From contig CACNIF010000003.1 of assembly GCA_902620465.1 (NCBI GenBank), forward strand, positions 1 to 49,766: a stretch of DNA of 49,766 nt, given 5' to 3'. This document shows, piece after piece, positions 34,057-43,055 of this stretch. Position numbers and translations under genes: made by a program. The notes under the pieces are model-generated. The model saw nothing but the letters and a program-made list of their open reading frames with translations. It was not told the origin of the DNA and did no database searches. The stretch comes from an uncultured Pelagibacteraceae bacterium (GTDB lineage Bacteria > Pseudomonadota > Alphaproteobacteria > Pelagibacterales > Pelagibacteraceae). How positions within the stretch are numbered: the stretch's first letter is position 1; each line of letters starts with the position of its first letter.

Positions 34057-35892
34057 GTGACTTCTATTTTAGGTATTTCAGCATTTTTTCATGATAGTGC
34101 GGCTTGTATTTTGAAGGATGGTGAAATAATTGCTGCTGCTCAAGAAGAAAGGTTTTCAAGAAAAAAACACGATGCAAGATATCCATATAATGCAATTGAG
34201 TTTGTTTTAAAATATGCAAATTTAAGATTAAATGAAGTTGATAAAATTGTTTTTTTTGAAAAACCTTTTTTAAAATTTGAAAGATTGCTAGAGACCTATG
34301 TTGCTTTTGCTCCAAAAGGTTTTACTTCTTTTGCTAAAGCTATGCCTATTTGGTTAAAAGAAAAACTTTTTCAAAAAAATCTTTTATTTAATAAATTAAA
34401 AGCACACGATAAAGATTATAAATCTGATCATAATATTTTTTTTTCAGATCATCATTTAAGCCATGCTGCTAGTGCATTCTTCCCATCTCCTTTTAAAGAG
34501 GCAATAGTTCTTACAGCAGATGGTGTAGGGGAGTGGGCAACAACTACAGTAGCGGTAGGAAAAGGTAATGACCTTGAAATAAAAAAAGAAATTCATTTTC
34601 CTCATTCACTTGGACTTTTGTACTCAGCGTTTACATACTATACAGGATTTAAGGTAAATAGTGGAGAATATAAACTTATGGGTTTAGCACCTTATGGTAA
34701 TCCAATTTATGAGGAAAGGATTAAACAATTAATTGATATAAAAGATGATGGAACTTTTAGACTGGATCAAAAATATTTTAATTATGCGACAGGACTTACA
34801 ATGACTAACGATAAATTTGATAATCTTTTTGGACAAAAACCAAGAAATCCAAAAAATGATAAAATAACCCAATTTCATATGGATATAGCAGCATCAATTC
34901 AAAAAGTTACTGAAGAAATTATGATTAATCTGTCAAAATCTATTAGAAATGAGTATGGCATTAAGAATTTATGCCTAGCTGGAGGTGTAGCTTTAAATTG
35001 TGTAGCTAACGGCAAGATTCTTAGAGAAAAAATCTTTGATAATATTTGGGTACAACCTGCTGCTGGAGACGCGGGAGGATCATTAGGAGCTGCTCTAGCA
35101 CTTTGGCATATAGAGGATGGAAATAAAAGAATAATTAATTCTGGAGATGATATGAAAGGTTCTTATTTAGGAACTGAGTTTTCTCAAAAAGAAATTGAAG
35201 AAGAATTGAAATATTTAGGAGCTCATTATGAAATCCTTAAATATGAGGATTTAATAGAAAAAACAGCAGAATTTTTGTCAAACGAAAAAGCTATAGGATG
35301 GTTTCAGGGTAGAATGGAATTTGGACCAAGAGCTTTAGGTGGAAGGTCTATTTTAGGTGACCCTAGATCTGATAAAATGCAAAAAAATTTAAACTTAAAA
35401 GTAAAGTATAGAGAAAGTTTTAGGCCTTTTGCTCCATCAATTTTAAGAGAAGATTTATCTGATTGGTTTAATATAAATGTAGATAGTCCTTATATGTTAT
35501 TAGTAGCTGAAGTAAATTCCAATAAAAAAATTGAAATGAACGAGGAACAAAAAAAACTTTTTGGTATAGATAAATTAAATATCAAAAGATCCGAAATTCC
35601 AGCAGTAACTCATGTTGATTACTCTGCTAGAATACAAACGGTTACTAAAGAAACTAATAAACCTTATTATGATTTAATCTCAAAATTTAAAGAAAAAACT
35701 GGTTGTCCAGTAATAGTAAATACGTCATTTAATGTGAGAGGAGAGCCTATAGTTAATTCTCCAACAGATGCTTTTAATTGTTTTATGGGAACAGAATTAG
35801 ATTATTTGGTTATAGGAAATTGTATTTTGGAAAAATCAAAACAAGATCCAAATCTCAAAAAAGATTACACTAAGGAATTTGAATTAGATTGA
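34057..35892 (+). CDS. O-carbamoyltransferase (NodU/CmcH/SxtI family)
   Basis: A 611-aa enzyme starting with GTG. The N-terminal Kae1-like domain has SAFFHDSAACIL, QEERFSRKKHD and the metal His motif DHHLSHAASAFFPSP near residue 130, then TADGVGEW and CLAGGVALNCVANG. The C-terminal domain carries FGPRALGGRSILGDPR and VNTSFNVRGEPIV. The family moves a carbamoyl group from carbamoyl phosphate to a hydroxyl on a sugar, antibiotic or toxin. SxtJ/SxtK-like partners upstream point to the SxtI type. This does not imply saxitoxin: no other toxin gene is present. Confidence 0.9.
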   Translation: MTSILGISAFFHDSAACILKDGEIIAAAQEERFSRKKHDARYPYNAIEFVLKYANLRLNEVDKIVFFEKPFLKFERLLETYVAFAPKGFTSFAKAMPIWLKEKLFQKNLLFNKLKAHDKDYKSDHNIFFSDHHLSHAASAFFPSPFKEAIVLTADGVGEWATTTVAVGKGNDLEIKKEIHFPHSLGLLYSAFTYYTGFKVNSGEYKLMGLAPYGNPIYEERIKQLIDIKDDGTFRLDQKYFNYATGLTMTNDKFDNLFGQKPRNPKNDKITQFHMDIAASIQKVTEEIMINLSKSIRNEYGIKNLCLAGGVALNCVANGKILREKIFDNIWVQPAAGDAGGSLGAALALWHIEDGNKRIINSGDDMKGSYLGTEFSQKEIEEELKYLGAHYEILKYEDLIEKTAEFLSNEKAIGWFQGRMEFGPRALGGRSILGDPRSDKMQKNLNLKVKYRESFRPFAPSILREDLSDWFNINVDSPYMLLVAEVNSNKKIEMNEEQKKLFGIDKLNIKRSEIPAVTHVDYSARIQTVTKETNKPYYDLISKFKEKTGCPVIVNTSFNVRGEPIVNSPTDAFNCFMGTELDYLVIGNCILEKSKQDPNLKKDYTKEFELD

Positions 35893-35925
35893 TTAGTAGG
35901 GGCGTTCTGTTGCCAGGTGCACCTA
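35893..35925 (+). other. GC-rich segment with a palindrome after the carbamoyltransferase
   Basis: Right after the stop, a stretch unusually rich in G and C contains GGC-N8-GCC and the 10-bp palindrome AGGTGCACCT. It could fold as a 3' end structure for the plus-strand cassette, but no U-run follows and alternative pairings compete. Confidence 0.3.
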
Positions 35926-36042
35926 TTAATGCATGTCTGGCCAGTTTTTATCATTGAATCTATCTAGCTCTTTTTTACTAAAAGGTCTAAACAATACCCA
36001 ACCAATAACAATTACTAGAGATAATAGAATTAATGTTTGCAT
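35926..36042 (-). CDS. Small single-helix membrane protein (38 aa)
   Basis: A 38-codon frame three bases after the M23 peptidase stop, same strand. One hydrophobic helix at residues 2-18, then a polar tail FSKKELDRFNDKNWPDMH. No family is recognised. The tight spacing suggests it is the last gene of the minus-strand operon. Confidence 0.45.
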   Translation of the reverse strand: MQTLILLSLVIVIGWVLFRPFSKKELDRFNDKNWPDMH

Positions 36043-36045
36043 AAT

Positions 36046-36849
36046 TTAATTTATTACAGACATGGGATCGAGTCTAGTCTGAAACCAATTAACTCTAAAA
36101 TCTAAATGTGGACCTGTGGATCTTCCAGTTGATCCAACTGTTCCAATAATATCTCCCTGATTTATTTTATCACCTACTGAAACCATTACACTTTCGAGAT
36201 GAGAATATATTGTTGAAATACCATGTCCATGATCCATAATTATAGTCCCACCAGTATAATACAAATCATCCTCCGCCATTGTTACTGTACCAGAGCCTGA
36301 TGATTTAATCATAGTTCCTTTTTTAGCTGCAATATCAATTCCATAGTGTGGCCATTTAGGTTTACCATTTAAAATTCTTTGACTTCCATAAACTCCACTT
36401 ATAATTCCTTTAACTGGCATTATGAATTGATTTTTAAAAAAAGGTAAGTCAGAATTAATTGCTCTTGCTTTTCCTATTTTATTATTTTCCTCTTTAATTC
36501 GTTTGTAAACCGACTCCGGTGGTGTGACCTTACTTTCCTCTAGTCCATCTATTCTTTGGATATTATATTTTCTTTTTAATACTTTCTTTACTATTTTCTC
36601 TTTTTTACCATCTTGAATTTTTGTTATAGTTAGATCAAATTTTCTATCTCTATCTATACCAAAAGCAAAAAAACCATCCTTAGATACTTTAACTTCTTTT
36701 TTATCAATAATAATTTTTGCTGAAGGGTTAGTAATACCAACAATAAAATGACCCTGTAAAAATTTTCCTTTAAATTCAATAGCGTGTGAGTGAGTAGGGA
36801 TGAGAAAGATTATAAAGAAAAATAATCTAAATATTATTTTGCTGTCCAT
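36046..36849 (-). CDS. M23 family metallopeptidase (LytM/NlpD-type)
   Basis: A 267-aa exported protein. The signal peptide covers about residues 1-23 (ends HSHA). An N-terminal beta domain is followed by the M23 domain: first zinc ligands in HYGIDIA, MDHGHGISTIYSHL, and the end motif TGPHLDFRVNW. The last motif is normally HLH; here the third position is Asp, so a zinc ligand may differ or activity may be altered. Such proteins cut or regulate peptidoglycan peptides. The start lies within the SDR gene end (16-base overlap). Confidence 0.88.
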   Translation of the reverse strand: MDSKIIFRLFFFIIFLIPTHSHAIEFKGKFLQGHFIVGITNPSAKIIIDKKEVKVSKDGFFAFGIDRDRKFDLTITKIQDGKKEKIVKKVLKRKYNIQRIDGLEESKVTPPESVYKRIKEENNKIGKARAINSDLPFFKNQFIMPVKGIISGVYGSQRILNGKPKWPHYGIDIAAKKGTMIKSSGSGTVTMAEDDLYYTGGTIIMDHGHGISTIYSHLESVMVSVGDKINQGDIIGTVGSTGRSTGPHLDFRVNWFQTRLDPMSVIN

Positions 36850-37601
36850 CCACCATCAACCAATAATGAAGTTCCTGTAATCATTGAAGCTGCATCAGAA
36901 GCTAAAAATACTACAGCTGAAGCTACTTCAGATAGTTCTGCAAATCTTCCTAAGGGAATATTATTCAGCATATCTCTTTTAAATTTTTTATCTTTCAAAA
37001 ACTTTTTAGTCATGGGAGTTACAACAAAGGTTGGGCAAACAGTATTAACTCTAATGTTATATTTTGCTAAATCTATGGACATTCCTTTGGTTAAACCCTC
37101 TAAACCAAATTTATTCATGTTATATACACTCCTTATAGGTCCACCTACATGCCCCATTTGCGATGACATGTTTACAATAGATCCTCCTAATTTTTTTCTA
37201 TTTTTTGACTTTATCATTTTTAGCGCACAAAGATGAGCCAAGTTAAAACTCGCTATTGTATTAATCTTAACCATATATTCCATATCTTCCTTTTTAACTT
37301 TGGTAAAATGGGCTGGTCTATTGTTTCCTGCATTATTAATTAAGATATCTATTCTTGGCTGTTTATTGATAATTTTTTTAACTTCATCGTAATTTGTAAT
37401 ATCGCAAACATAAGATTTACATTTTGATTTAAATTTTTTTATTTTCTTAGAAACTTCATTTAAATCTTTATTAGTTCTACTTATAATGATTAAATTTGCT
37501 CCAGCTTCAGCCAAAGCAATTGCACAGGCTCTCCCAATTCCTTTACCTGCACCAGTTACAACTGCAGTTTTGTTTTTAAAATTATAATTTTTAAGGAACA
37601 T
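36834..37601 (-). CDS. SDR family oxidoreductase
   Basis: A 255-aa classical short-chain dehydrogenase. The NAD(P) motif TGAGKGIGRA is near residue 17, NNAGN in the middle, catalytic Ser in NMSSQMG and Tyr-Lys in YNMNK. The C-terminus LLVDGGW is typical. The substrate is unknown. It shares one base with the TerC-like gene (TAATG) and overlaps the M23 gene, within a minus-strand operon headed by a GMC oxidoreductase. The two oxidoreductases might act in sequence on one alcohol. Confidence 0.88.
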   Translation of the reverse strand: MFLKNYNFKNKTAVVTGAGKGIGRACAIALAEAGANLIIISRTNKDLNEVSKKIKKFKSKCKSYVCDITNYDEVKKIINKQPRIDILINNAGNNRPAHFTKVKKEDMEYMVKINTIASFNLAHLCALKMIKSKNRKKLGGSIVNMSSQMGHVGGPIRSVYNMNKFGLEGLTKGMSIDLAKYNIRVNTVCPTFVVTPMTKKFLKDKKFKRDMLNNIPLGRFAELSEVASAVVFLASDAASMITGTSLLVDGGWTAK

Positions 37602-38194
37602 TATAAAAATAATATTTTAATATCAGTGTAAATCAACTCAATAGCAACAATAAGTATCGCAATTAAGCCAGCCCAAGCTATCCATTTATACTTTTTTATC
37701 CAATTAGATATTAATGTTGCAGCTGTTGCCATTAAAACAATTGATAAAACTAGTCCAAAAACTAATAGGTAGTAATGATCTCCAGCTGCTCCAGCAACCC
37801 CTAAAACATTATCTAAACTCATGGTAAAATCAGCTAACAAAATTGTCCAAATTGCTTTTAAGAAACTTGAATTATCTACTTTAATGTCACTATCATGATT
37901 TGAACCTTTCACCACGTCAACGTAAAGCTTGTAAACAATATAAAGTAAAAGTACTCCACCAATTAATCTTAAGCCAGTTATCTGCAACAAATAAGCTGTC
38001 AATAATGTTAAAATTATTCTTAGAACAACTGCGCCACCAATACCCCAAAAAATAATTTTCTTTCTTTGCTCTAAAGGAAATTTTGAGGCAACCATTCCAA
38101 TAATAATTGCATTATCTCCTGCAAGCACAAGATCTATTAAGATTATTTGCGTTAAGATAGTAATTTGTTCTGGTGTAACAAAATCAGCGAACAT
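37601..38194 (-). CDS. TerC/YjbE family integral membrane protein
   Basis: A 197-aa protein with six to seven helices. Family marks: IDLVLAGDNAIIIGMVA at the N-terminus and LADFTMSLDNVLGVAGAA in the second half, both with the helix-borne Asp-Asn pairs of the TerC family. Members are linked to manganese or other metal-ion export and to metallation of secreted proteins. Joined by TAATG overlaps to both neighbours. Confidence 0.85.
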   Translation of the reverse strand: MFADFVTPEQITILTQIILIDLVLAGDNAIIIGMVASKFPLEQRKKIIFWGIGGAVVLRIILTLLTAYLLQITGLRLIGGVLLLYIVYKLYVDVVKGSNHDSDIKVDNSSFLKAIWTILLADFTMSLDNVLGVAGAAGDHYYLLVFGLVLSIVLMATAATLISNWIKKYKWIAWAGLIAILIVAIELIYTDIKILFL

Positions 38195-39789
38195 TAACTC
38201 CTAAGTATCATATCAGCACCTTTTTCTGCAATCATTATTGTCGGTGCATTAGTATTACCAGAAGTTATATTAGGCATTATAGATGCATCAATAACTCTTA
38301 AATTATTTAAACCTTTAACTTTAAGTGTTTCATCAACCACAGCCATATCATCTTGTCCCATTTTGCATGTACCAACAGGATGAAAAATAGTTTGAGCATA
38401 ATCTGCACCAGCTTTTACCAGTTCTTCATCATCATTAATATTTATTCCTGGTCTATATTCTTCAGGGTTATATTTTTTAAAAGTTTCAGACTCCATTACA
38501 ATTTTCCTTGTAAGCTTTAATCCTTTTGCAGCAATCATTCGATCATGTTCTGTTGATAGATAATTAAGTTTTACTTTTGCATAAATTCTAGAATCTTTAT
38601 TGGTTATATTTACGTGACCTCTACTAGTCGGTCTAATGTTTGATACAGTTGGAGTAAACGCATGAAAATCATGATTCTTTGTTGCACCTAAAGTATCCAT
38701 ACTCATTGGTTGAACATGCCATTGAAGATCTGGTAATTCTAAAGAAGGATCACTTTTAGCAAACATACACATCTGACTTGCACCCATTGTCATTGGTCCA
38801 CTTCTATTGAAAACATATTCTAGTCCAATCATTAATTTACCGAACAAACTATTAATTTTTTTATTCAACGACTTGAGCCCGTGAATTTTATAAATTGGTC
38901 TAAACATTAGGTGATCTTGGAGATTTTCTCCTACTCCCTTTAGATCATGAACCATCTCTATACCTAAATTTTTTAGCTTATCAGAATTACCTATTCCGGA
39001 GGTTTGTAAAATTTGTGGAGAACCAATAGATCCAGAAGATAAGATAACCTCTTTATTTACTATAACTTTTTTAAGCTCGTTCTCTTGCCAATATTCAACA
39101 CTTTTTGTTGTTTTATTTTCAAAGTTAATTTTTTTCACATGAGCTTTGGTAACGATTTTTAAATTTCTTCTATGCTTTATTGGATTTAAATATCCAACTG
39201 CAGTACTACATCTAAAACCATCTTTTTCAGTAACTTGGAAATATCCGCAACCATGATTATTACCAGTATTAAAATCTTTAGTTTTAGGTATACCAAATTC
39301 TTCTGCAGCATTTTGAAACTCATTTAGTAATGGTAGTTGTATTCTTTGGTCAGACACAGATAAAGGACCTCCAACTCCATGAAAATCATCTTTTCCACGC
39401 TCTTGATTTTCTGCTTTAATAAAATATGGAAGAACATCGTCCCAACCCCAACCAGTATTACCTAATTGTCTCCAAATATCATAATCTCTACTTTGGCCTC
39501 TAATATATAACAAACCATTAATTGCTGAACTTCCGCCTAAAGTTTTTCCTCTTGGATACCGAATGGAGCGATTATTCATTGTTTCGTCTGGTTCAGTTTT
39601 GTAACACCAATCAACAGAGGGGTTGTGCATAGTTTTAAAATATCCAACAGGAATGTGTATCCAGGGATAATTATCTTTTCCTCCTGCCTCAATTAATAAA
39701 ACTTTATTTTGTGAATTTTCAGAAAGTCTATTTGCGAGAACGCATCCAGCAGATCCAGCACCAATAATTATAAAATCAAAATTTTCCAT
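38194..39789 (-). CDS. GMC family FAD oxidoreductase (choline dehydrogenase-like)
   Basis: A 531-aa flavoenzyme. FAD motif IIGAGSAGCVLANRLSE at about residues 7-23, GMC signature PRGKTLGGSSAINGLLYIRG near 79-98, second signature GSIGSPQILQTSGIG, and the active-site end FHPVGTCKMG. It resembles BetA (choline to betaine aldehyde) and other alcohol dehydrogenases. There is no betaine aldehyde dehydrogenase next to it, so choline as substrate is unproven. It heads the minus-strand operon and is divergent from the TRAP transporter. Confidence 0.88.
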   Translation of the reverse strand: MENFDFIIIGAGSAGCVLANRLSENSQNKVLLIEAGGKDNYPWIHIPVGYFKTMHNPSVDWCYKTEPDETMNNRSIRYPRGKTLGGSSAINGLLYIRGQSRDYDIWRQLGNTGWGWDDVLPYFIKAENQERGKDDFHGVGGPLSVSDQRIQLPLLNEFQNAAEEFGIPKTKDFNTGNNHGCGYFQVTEKDGFRCSTAVGYLNPIKHRRNLKIVTKAHVKKINFENKTTKSVEYWQENELKKVIVNKEVILSSGSIGSPQILQTSGIGNSDKLKNLGIEMVHDLKGVGENLQDHLMFRPIYKIHGLKSLNKKINSLFGKLMIGLEYVFNRSGPMTMGASQMCMFAKSDPSLELPDLQWHVQPMSMDTLGATKNHDFHAFTPTVSNIRPTSRGHVNITNKDSRIYAKVKLNYLSTEHDRMIAAKGLKLTRKIVMESETFKKYNPEEYRPGININDDEELVKAGADYAQTIFHPVGTCKMGQDDMAVVDETLKVKGLNNLRVIDASIMPNITSGNTNAPTIMIAEKGADMILRS

Positions 39790-39922
39790 CTCTAGTTGAA
39801 TTAATTTTTTACTAAACTCAATTAATCATCTTTACACTCATATTAATCGATTGTCACTTGTATCAGGTTTGTTTTTCTGATTGAATTGATTACGTTAAAT
39901 TTAACTAACAAGAGGAAATATA

Positions 39923-41017
39923 ATGAAAAAAATCATTTCAATGTTATTTGCATCTGTTTTAGTCCTTGGATTTGTATCCAATGCTAATGCTGCAAAAACA
40001 CTAAAATGTCAGACAGTTCTAAACACTAAAGCTGATGAAGTGAAAATGTTAAAGGACTTTACTGATACAGTAACTGAATTAACAGCTGGTTCGTTAAAAT
40101 TTGAAATTTTACCTGCAGGCGCTGTTGTTGGAGTTAAGGAAACTCTTGATGCTGTTGATAAAGGACTGATTGATTGTGGTTTCGCATGGACTCACTATTG
40201 GTCAGGAGATCATCCTGCTGCTATGTTATTTGGTTCGCCAGTAGCTGGTGGTGGAGTTGGTATCGACAATATCGCATTCTTATCATGGTTCCAATACGGT
40301 GGTGGTAAAGAATTATACGACCAACTTTGGAAAGAAATGGGAAGAGACATAAAAGGATTTATGATTCAACCAGTTGGTCCAGAAGCTTTAGGTTGGTTTC
40401 CAAAACCAATTAAAGATATGGCTGACTTTAGAAAATATAAGTTCAGAACTCCTCCAGGAATTCCAGGACAAACATATAAAGACATTGGTATAGCTTCTGT
40501 TGCAATGGGTGGTGGAGATATTTTACCAGCTCTTGAAGCAGGAACAATCGATGCTGCTGAATGGTGTTGTCCAAAACCAGACTTAACATTTGGTTTCCAA
40601 AAAGTGTTAAAGCATTATTATTTACAAGGTTTACACCAAGTAGTCGTAAATGCTGACTTTTATATTACTGGAAAAACTTATAATGCTATGAGCGCTCATG
40701 AGAAAAAGTCTCTTGAAGTTGCTGCTAATGCTTCATTAGCAAAATCTTTAAGTTACAGAATCTATGAGAATGGTAAAGCTCTTAGAGAGTTAACTACTAA
40801 ACATGGAGTAATCTTAGAGGACACTCCTTCTGATTATTTCACAGAATATATGGCTGCTGCAAAAGCATCTTTAAATAAGAATGCTAAAGATAACAAATTC
40901 TTTAATGAAGTTTATACTTCAATGAAGAATTTTGCTGATGTAGCTGTTCCTTTCTGGAGTGGTGCTCAAATGTCAAATGCGAAGCTAGGAATGGCTCACG
41001 CAGCAACATTAAAGTAA
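39923..41017 (+). CDS. dctP: TRAP transporter substrate-binding protein DctP
   Basis: A 364-aa periplasmic binding protein with a signal peptide of about 23 residues (ends SNANA). DctP-family marks: LPAGAVVGVKETLDAVDKG, FRTPPGIPGQ with the ligand-anchoring Arg, and LEAGTIDAAEWCCPKPD. This type is seen with mannitol/chloroaromatic or keto-acid TRAP systems, and the true ligand is not known. A good ribosome site (AGAGGA) precedes it. A terminator-like hairpin separates it from dctQM, probably to raise its expression. Confidence 0.92.
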   Translation: MKKIISMLFASVLVLGFVSNANAAKTLKCQTVLNTKADEVKMLKDFTDTVTELTAGSLKFEILPAGAVVGVKETLDAVDKGLIDCGFAWTHYWSGDHPAAMLFGSPVAGGGVGIDNIAFLSWFQYGGGKELYDQLWKEMGRDIKGFMIQPVGPEALGWFPKPIKDMADFRKYKFRTPPGIPGQTYKDIGIASVAMGGGDILPALEAGTIDAAEWCCPKPDLTFGFQKVLKHYYLQGLHQVVVNADFYITGKTYNAMSAHEKKSLEVAANASLAKSLSYRIYENGKALRELTTKHGVILEDTPSDYFTEYMAAAKASLNKNAKDNKFFNEVYTSMKNFADVAVPFWSGAQMSNAKLGMAHAATLK

Positions 41018-41040
41018 TCAGTAATTAATCTTAATTTAAT

Positions 41041-41073
41041 TAGAGCGGACTTTTAAGTCCGCTCTAGTTTTTT
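41041..41073 (+). terminator. Intergenic terminator/attenuator after dctP
   Basis: TAGAGCGGAC-TTTTAA-GTCCGCTCTA (stem of 10 to 12 bp) followed by GTTTTTT. It looks like a full intrinsic terminator but lies inside the dctPQM operon. It probably lets most transcripts end after dctP. Confidence 0.85.
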
Positions 41074-41084
41074 AATTCAAACTT

Positions 41085-41699
41085 ATGGCAGACGAACCAG
41101 GTAAACTAGATATATCAGATGAAATGATTGCCGAAAGGCGAGGTGGTTCGGGAAAAATGCCTGATGACATGCCATTATGGATGGCAAAATCTATAACAGG
41201 AATTGATAAATTTAGTAAGTGGATAGGCAATATTGTTTGCTGGATATTGATGCCATTAATTTTTGCAATGACTTACGAAGTTCTTGCAAGAAAATTATTT
41301 TTAGCACCAACTATTTGGGCTTATGACATAAGTCGTTTTTTATATGGAGCACTTTTTATGTTGGGTGCTGGTTACGCTCTTTCTAGAGGAGTTCATATAA
41401 GAGCAGATTTTTTGTACAGAAATTTTAAAACTAAAAACCAAGGTCTAATAGATTTTTGGTTATATTTATTATTTTATTTTCCAGGCCTAATTGTCTTTCT
41501 TTATATGACAGTTGGGTTTGTTGGAGAGTCAATTCAAAGAGGAGAAAGAGGCATGGATACCACTTGGATGCCTTATATGTGGCCAATTAAAACTTGTTTG
41601 CTTATTGGTATAATTTTTTTACTAATTCAAGGTGTTTCAGAGTTACTCAAAAGTTATTGGGCAGCTAAAAAAGGTGAGTGGCCTGGAGAAACTAAATGA
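41085..41699 (+). CDS. dctQ: TRAP transporter small permease DctQ
   Basis: A 204-aa protein: a hydrophilic N-terminal 45 residues, then four helices. The DctQ pattern is visible in MTYEVLARKLFLAPTIWAYD and SRGVHIRADFLY. It forms the membrane complex with DctM. The N-terminal extension is longer than usual for the family. It overlaps dctM by four bases (ATGA). Confidence 0.9.
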   Translation: MADEPGKLDISDEMIAERRGGSGKMPDDMPLWMAKSITGIDKFSKWIGNIVCWILMPLIFAMTYEVLARKLFLAPTIWAYDISRFLYGALFMLGAGYALSRGVHIRADFLYRNFKTKNQGLIDFWLYLLFYFPGLIVFLYMTVGFVGESIQRGERGMDTTWMPYMWPIKTCLLIGIIFLLIQGVSELLKSYWAAKKGEWPGETK

Positions 41700-43030
41700 T
41701 TGCTGAGTTTATAGATCCAGCAATCTTAGGTTTTATTCTCGTTGGTGTAATGTTATTTGCCATATTTGTTGGTTTTCCTATTTCATTTACACTAATTTTT
41801 TTAGGTTTTGTTTTCGGTTATCTAGGATTTGGAAAATTAGTTTTTTATTTAATGACTCTCCAATTTTCTATGGTTATGACGGAGCAAACACTCGCCGCCG
41901 TCCCACTCTTTGTCTTTATGGGAATTATGATGGAACAAGCAGGCTTAATGGAAAGATTATTTTCAGCATTCCAAATGATGTTAGCTAAAGTTAAGGGATC
42001 TTTATATTATGCAGTTTTATTTGTCTCTGTGATTTTTGCAGCTGCAACGGGGATTGTTGGAGCATCAGTGACAATTCTCGGAATTATGGCTGCAAAATCG
42101 ATGAACAGATCTGGTTATGATGTGAGACTTGCAGCTGGTACTATCACAGCGGGGGGAACTTTAGGAATATTAATCCCACCAAGTATTATGTTAGTTGTAA
42201 TGGGTCCTATAATGGAAATTCCAGTAATAGATTTATTTGCCGCTGCAATTTTACCAGGAATTCTTCTTGCAAGTTTATACGCAGGTTACACAACGATTAG
42301 ATGCATGATTAATCCTAAATTAGGACCAGTCATACCTGATGACATGAGAGCTGCGAGTATGAAAGAAGTTTGGATTGAATTTTTTTTAGGGTTAGTGCCA
42401 CCAGCAGCTTTGGTATTTGCAGCATTAGGAAGTATTTTATTTGGTTTTGCCACTCCAACTGAAGCTGCAGGATGTGGAGCAATGGGGGCTTTACTTCTTT
42501 CATTAGCTTATAAAAAATTGACTCTTCCAAAATTACAAGAGGCATTAGTCAAAACATTAGAGATAACTGCATTGATTATGGTTTTAGTTGCAGCTTCAAA
42601 TTTTTTTGGTGCTGTTTTTGCAAGATTAGGAACGCCGACTTTATTAACTGAGTTTTTGTTAGGTCTTGAGATGAATAAGTATCTTATTTTAGCGATGGTT
42701 ATGGTGATGATTTTTTTATTAGGATGGCCTTTAGAATGGGTACCTATAGTAATGATTATTGTCCCAATTATATTACCATTGATTGAAGCATTAGGATTTA
42801 ATTTAACTTGGTTTGCAATATTAGTTGCTGTTAATTTACAAACCGCCTGGTTATCACCACCTGTTGCACTTTCAGCTTATTTTTTAAAAGGTGTTGTACC
42901 TGAGTGGGATTTGAAAGATATTTATTATGGTATGATGCAATTTATGGTGCTGCAAGTATTTGGTTTAATTTTAATTATTATATTTCCTAAAATTGCATTA
43001 TGGTTACCAACTCTCTTATATGGACAGTAG
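41696..43030 (+). CDS. dctM: TRAP transporter large permease DctM
   Basis: A 444-aa protein with about 12 helices, the ion-coupled pump of the TRAP system. Family marks: PLFVFMGIMMEQAGL, GIVGASVTILGIMA, GGTLGILIPPSIMLVVMG and FATPTEAAGCGAMGALL, with WLSPPVALSAYFLKG near the end. Length is normal. The NCS1 gene follows after 25 bases and may be in the same transcript. Confidence 0.94.
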   Translation: MIAEFIDPAILGFILVGVMLFAIFVGFPISFTLIFLGFVFGYLGFGKLVFYLMTLQFSMVMTEQTLAAVPLFVFMGIMMEQAGLMERLFSAFQMMLAKVKGSLYYAVLFVSVIFAAATGIVGASVTILGIMAAKSMNRSGYDVRLAAGTITAGGTLGILIPPSIMLVVMGPIMEIPVIDLFAAAILPGILLASLYAGYTTIRCMINPKLGPVIPDDMRAASMKEVWIEFFLGLVPPAALVFAALGSILFGFATPTEAAGCGAMGALLLSLAYKKLTLPKLQEALVKTLEITALIMVLVAASNFFGAVFARLGTPTLLTEFLLGLEMNKYLILAMVMVMIFLLGWPLEWVPIVMIIVPIILPLIEALGFNLTWFAILVAVNLQTAWLSPPVALSAYFLKGVVPEWDLKDIYYGMMQFMVLQVFGLILIIIFPKIALWLPTLLYGQ

Positions 43031-43055
43031 ATTGTTAAAGTTCTATATTGTCTGA

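Noticed and set aside
31521..35892. Saxitoxin biosynthesis cluster
   Set aside because: Only SxtI/J/K-type genes are present. The core toxin genes (polyketide synthase-like, amidinotransferase) are absent, and these three families are widespread with other carbamoylated products.
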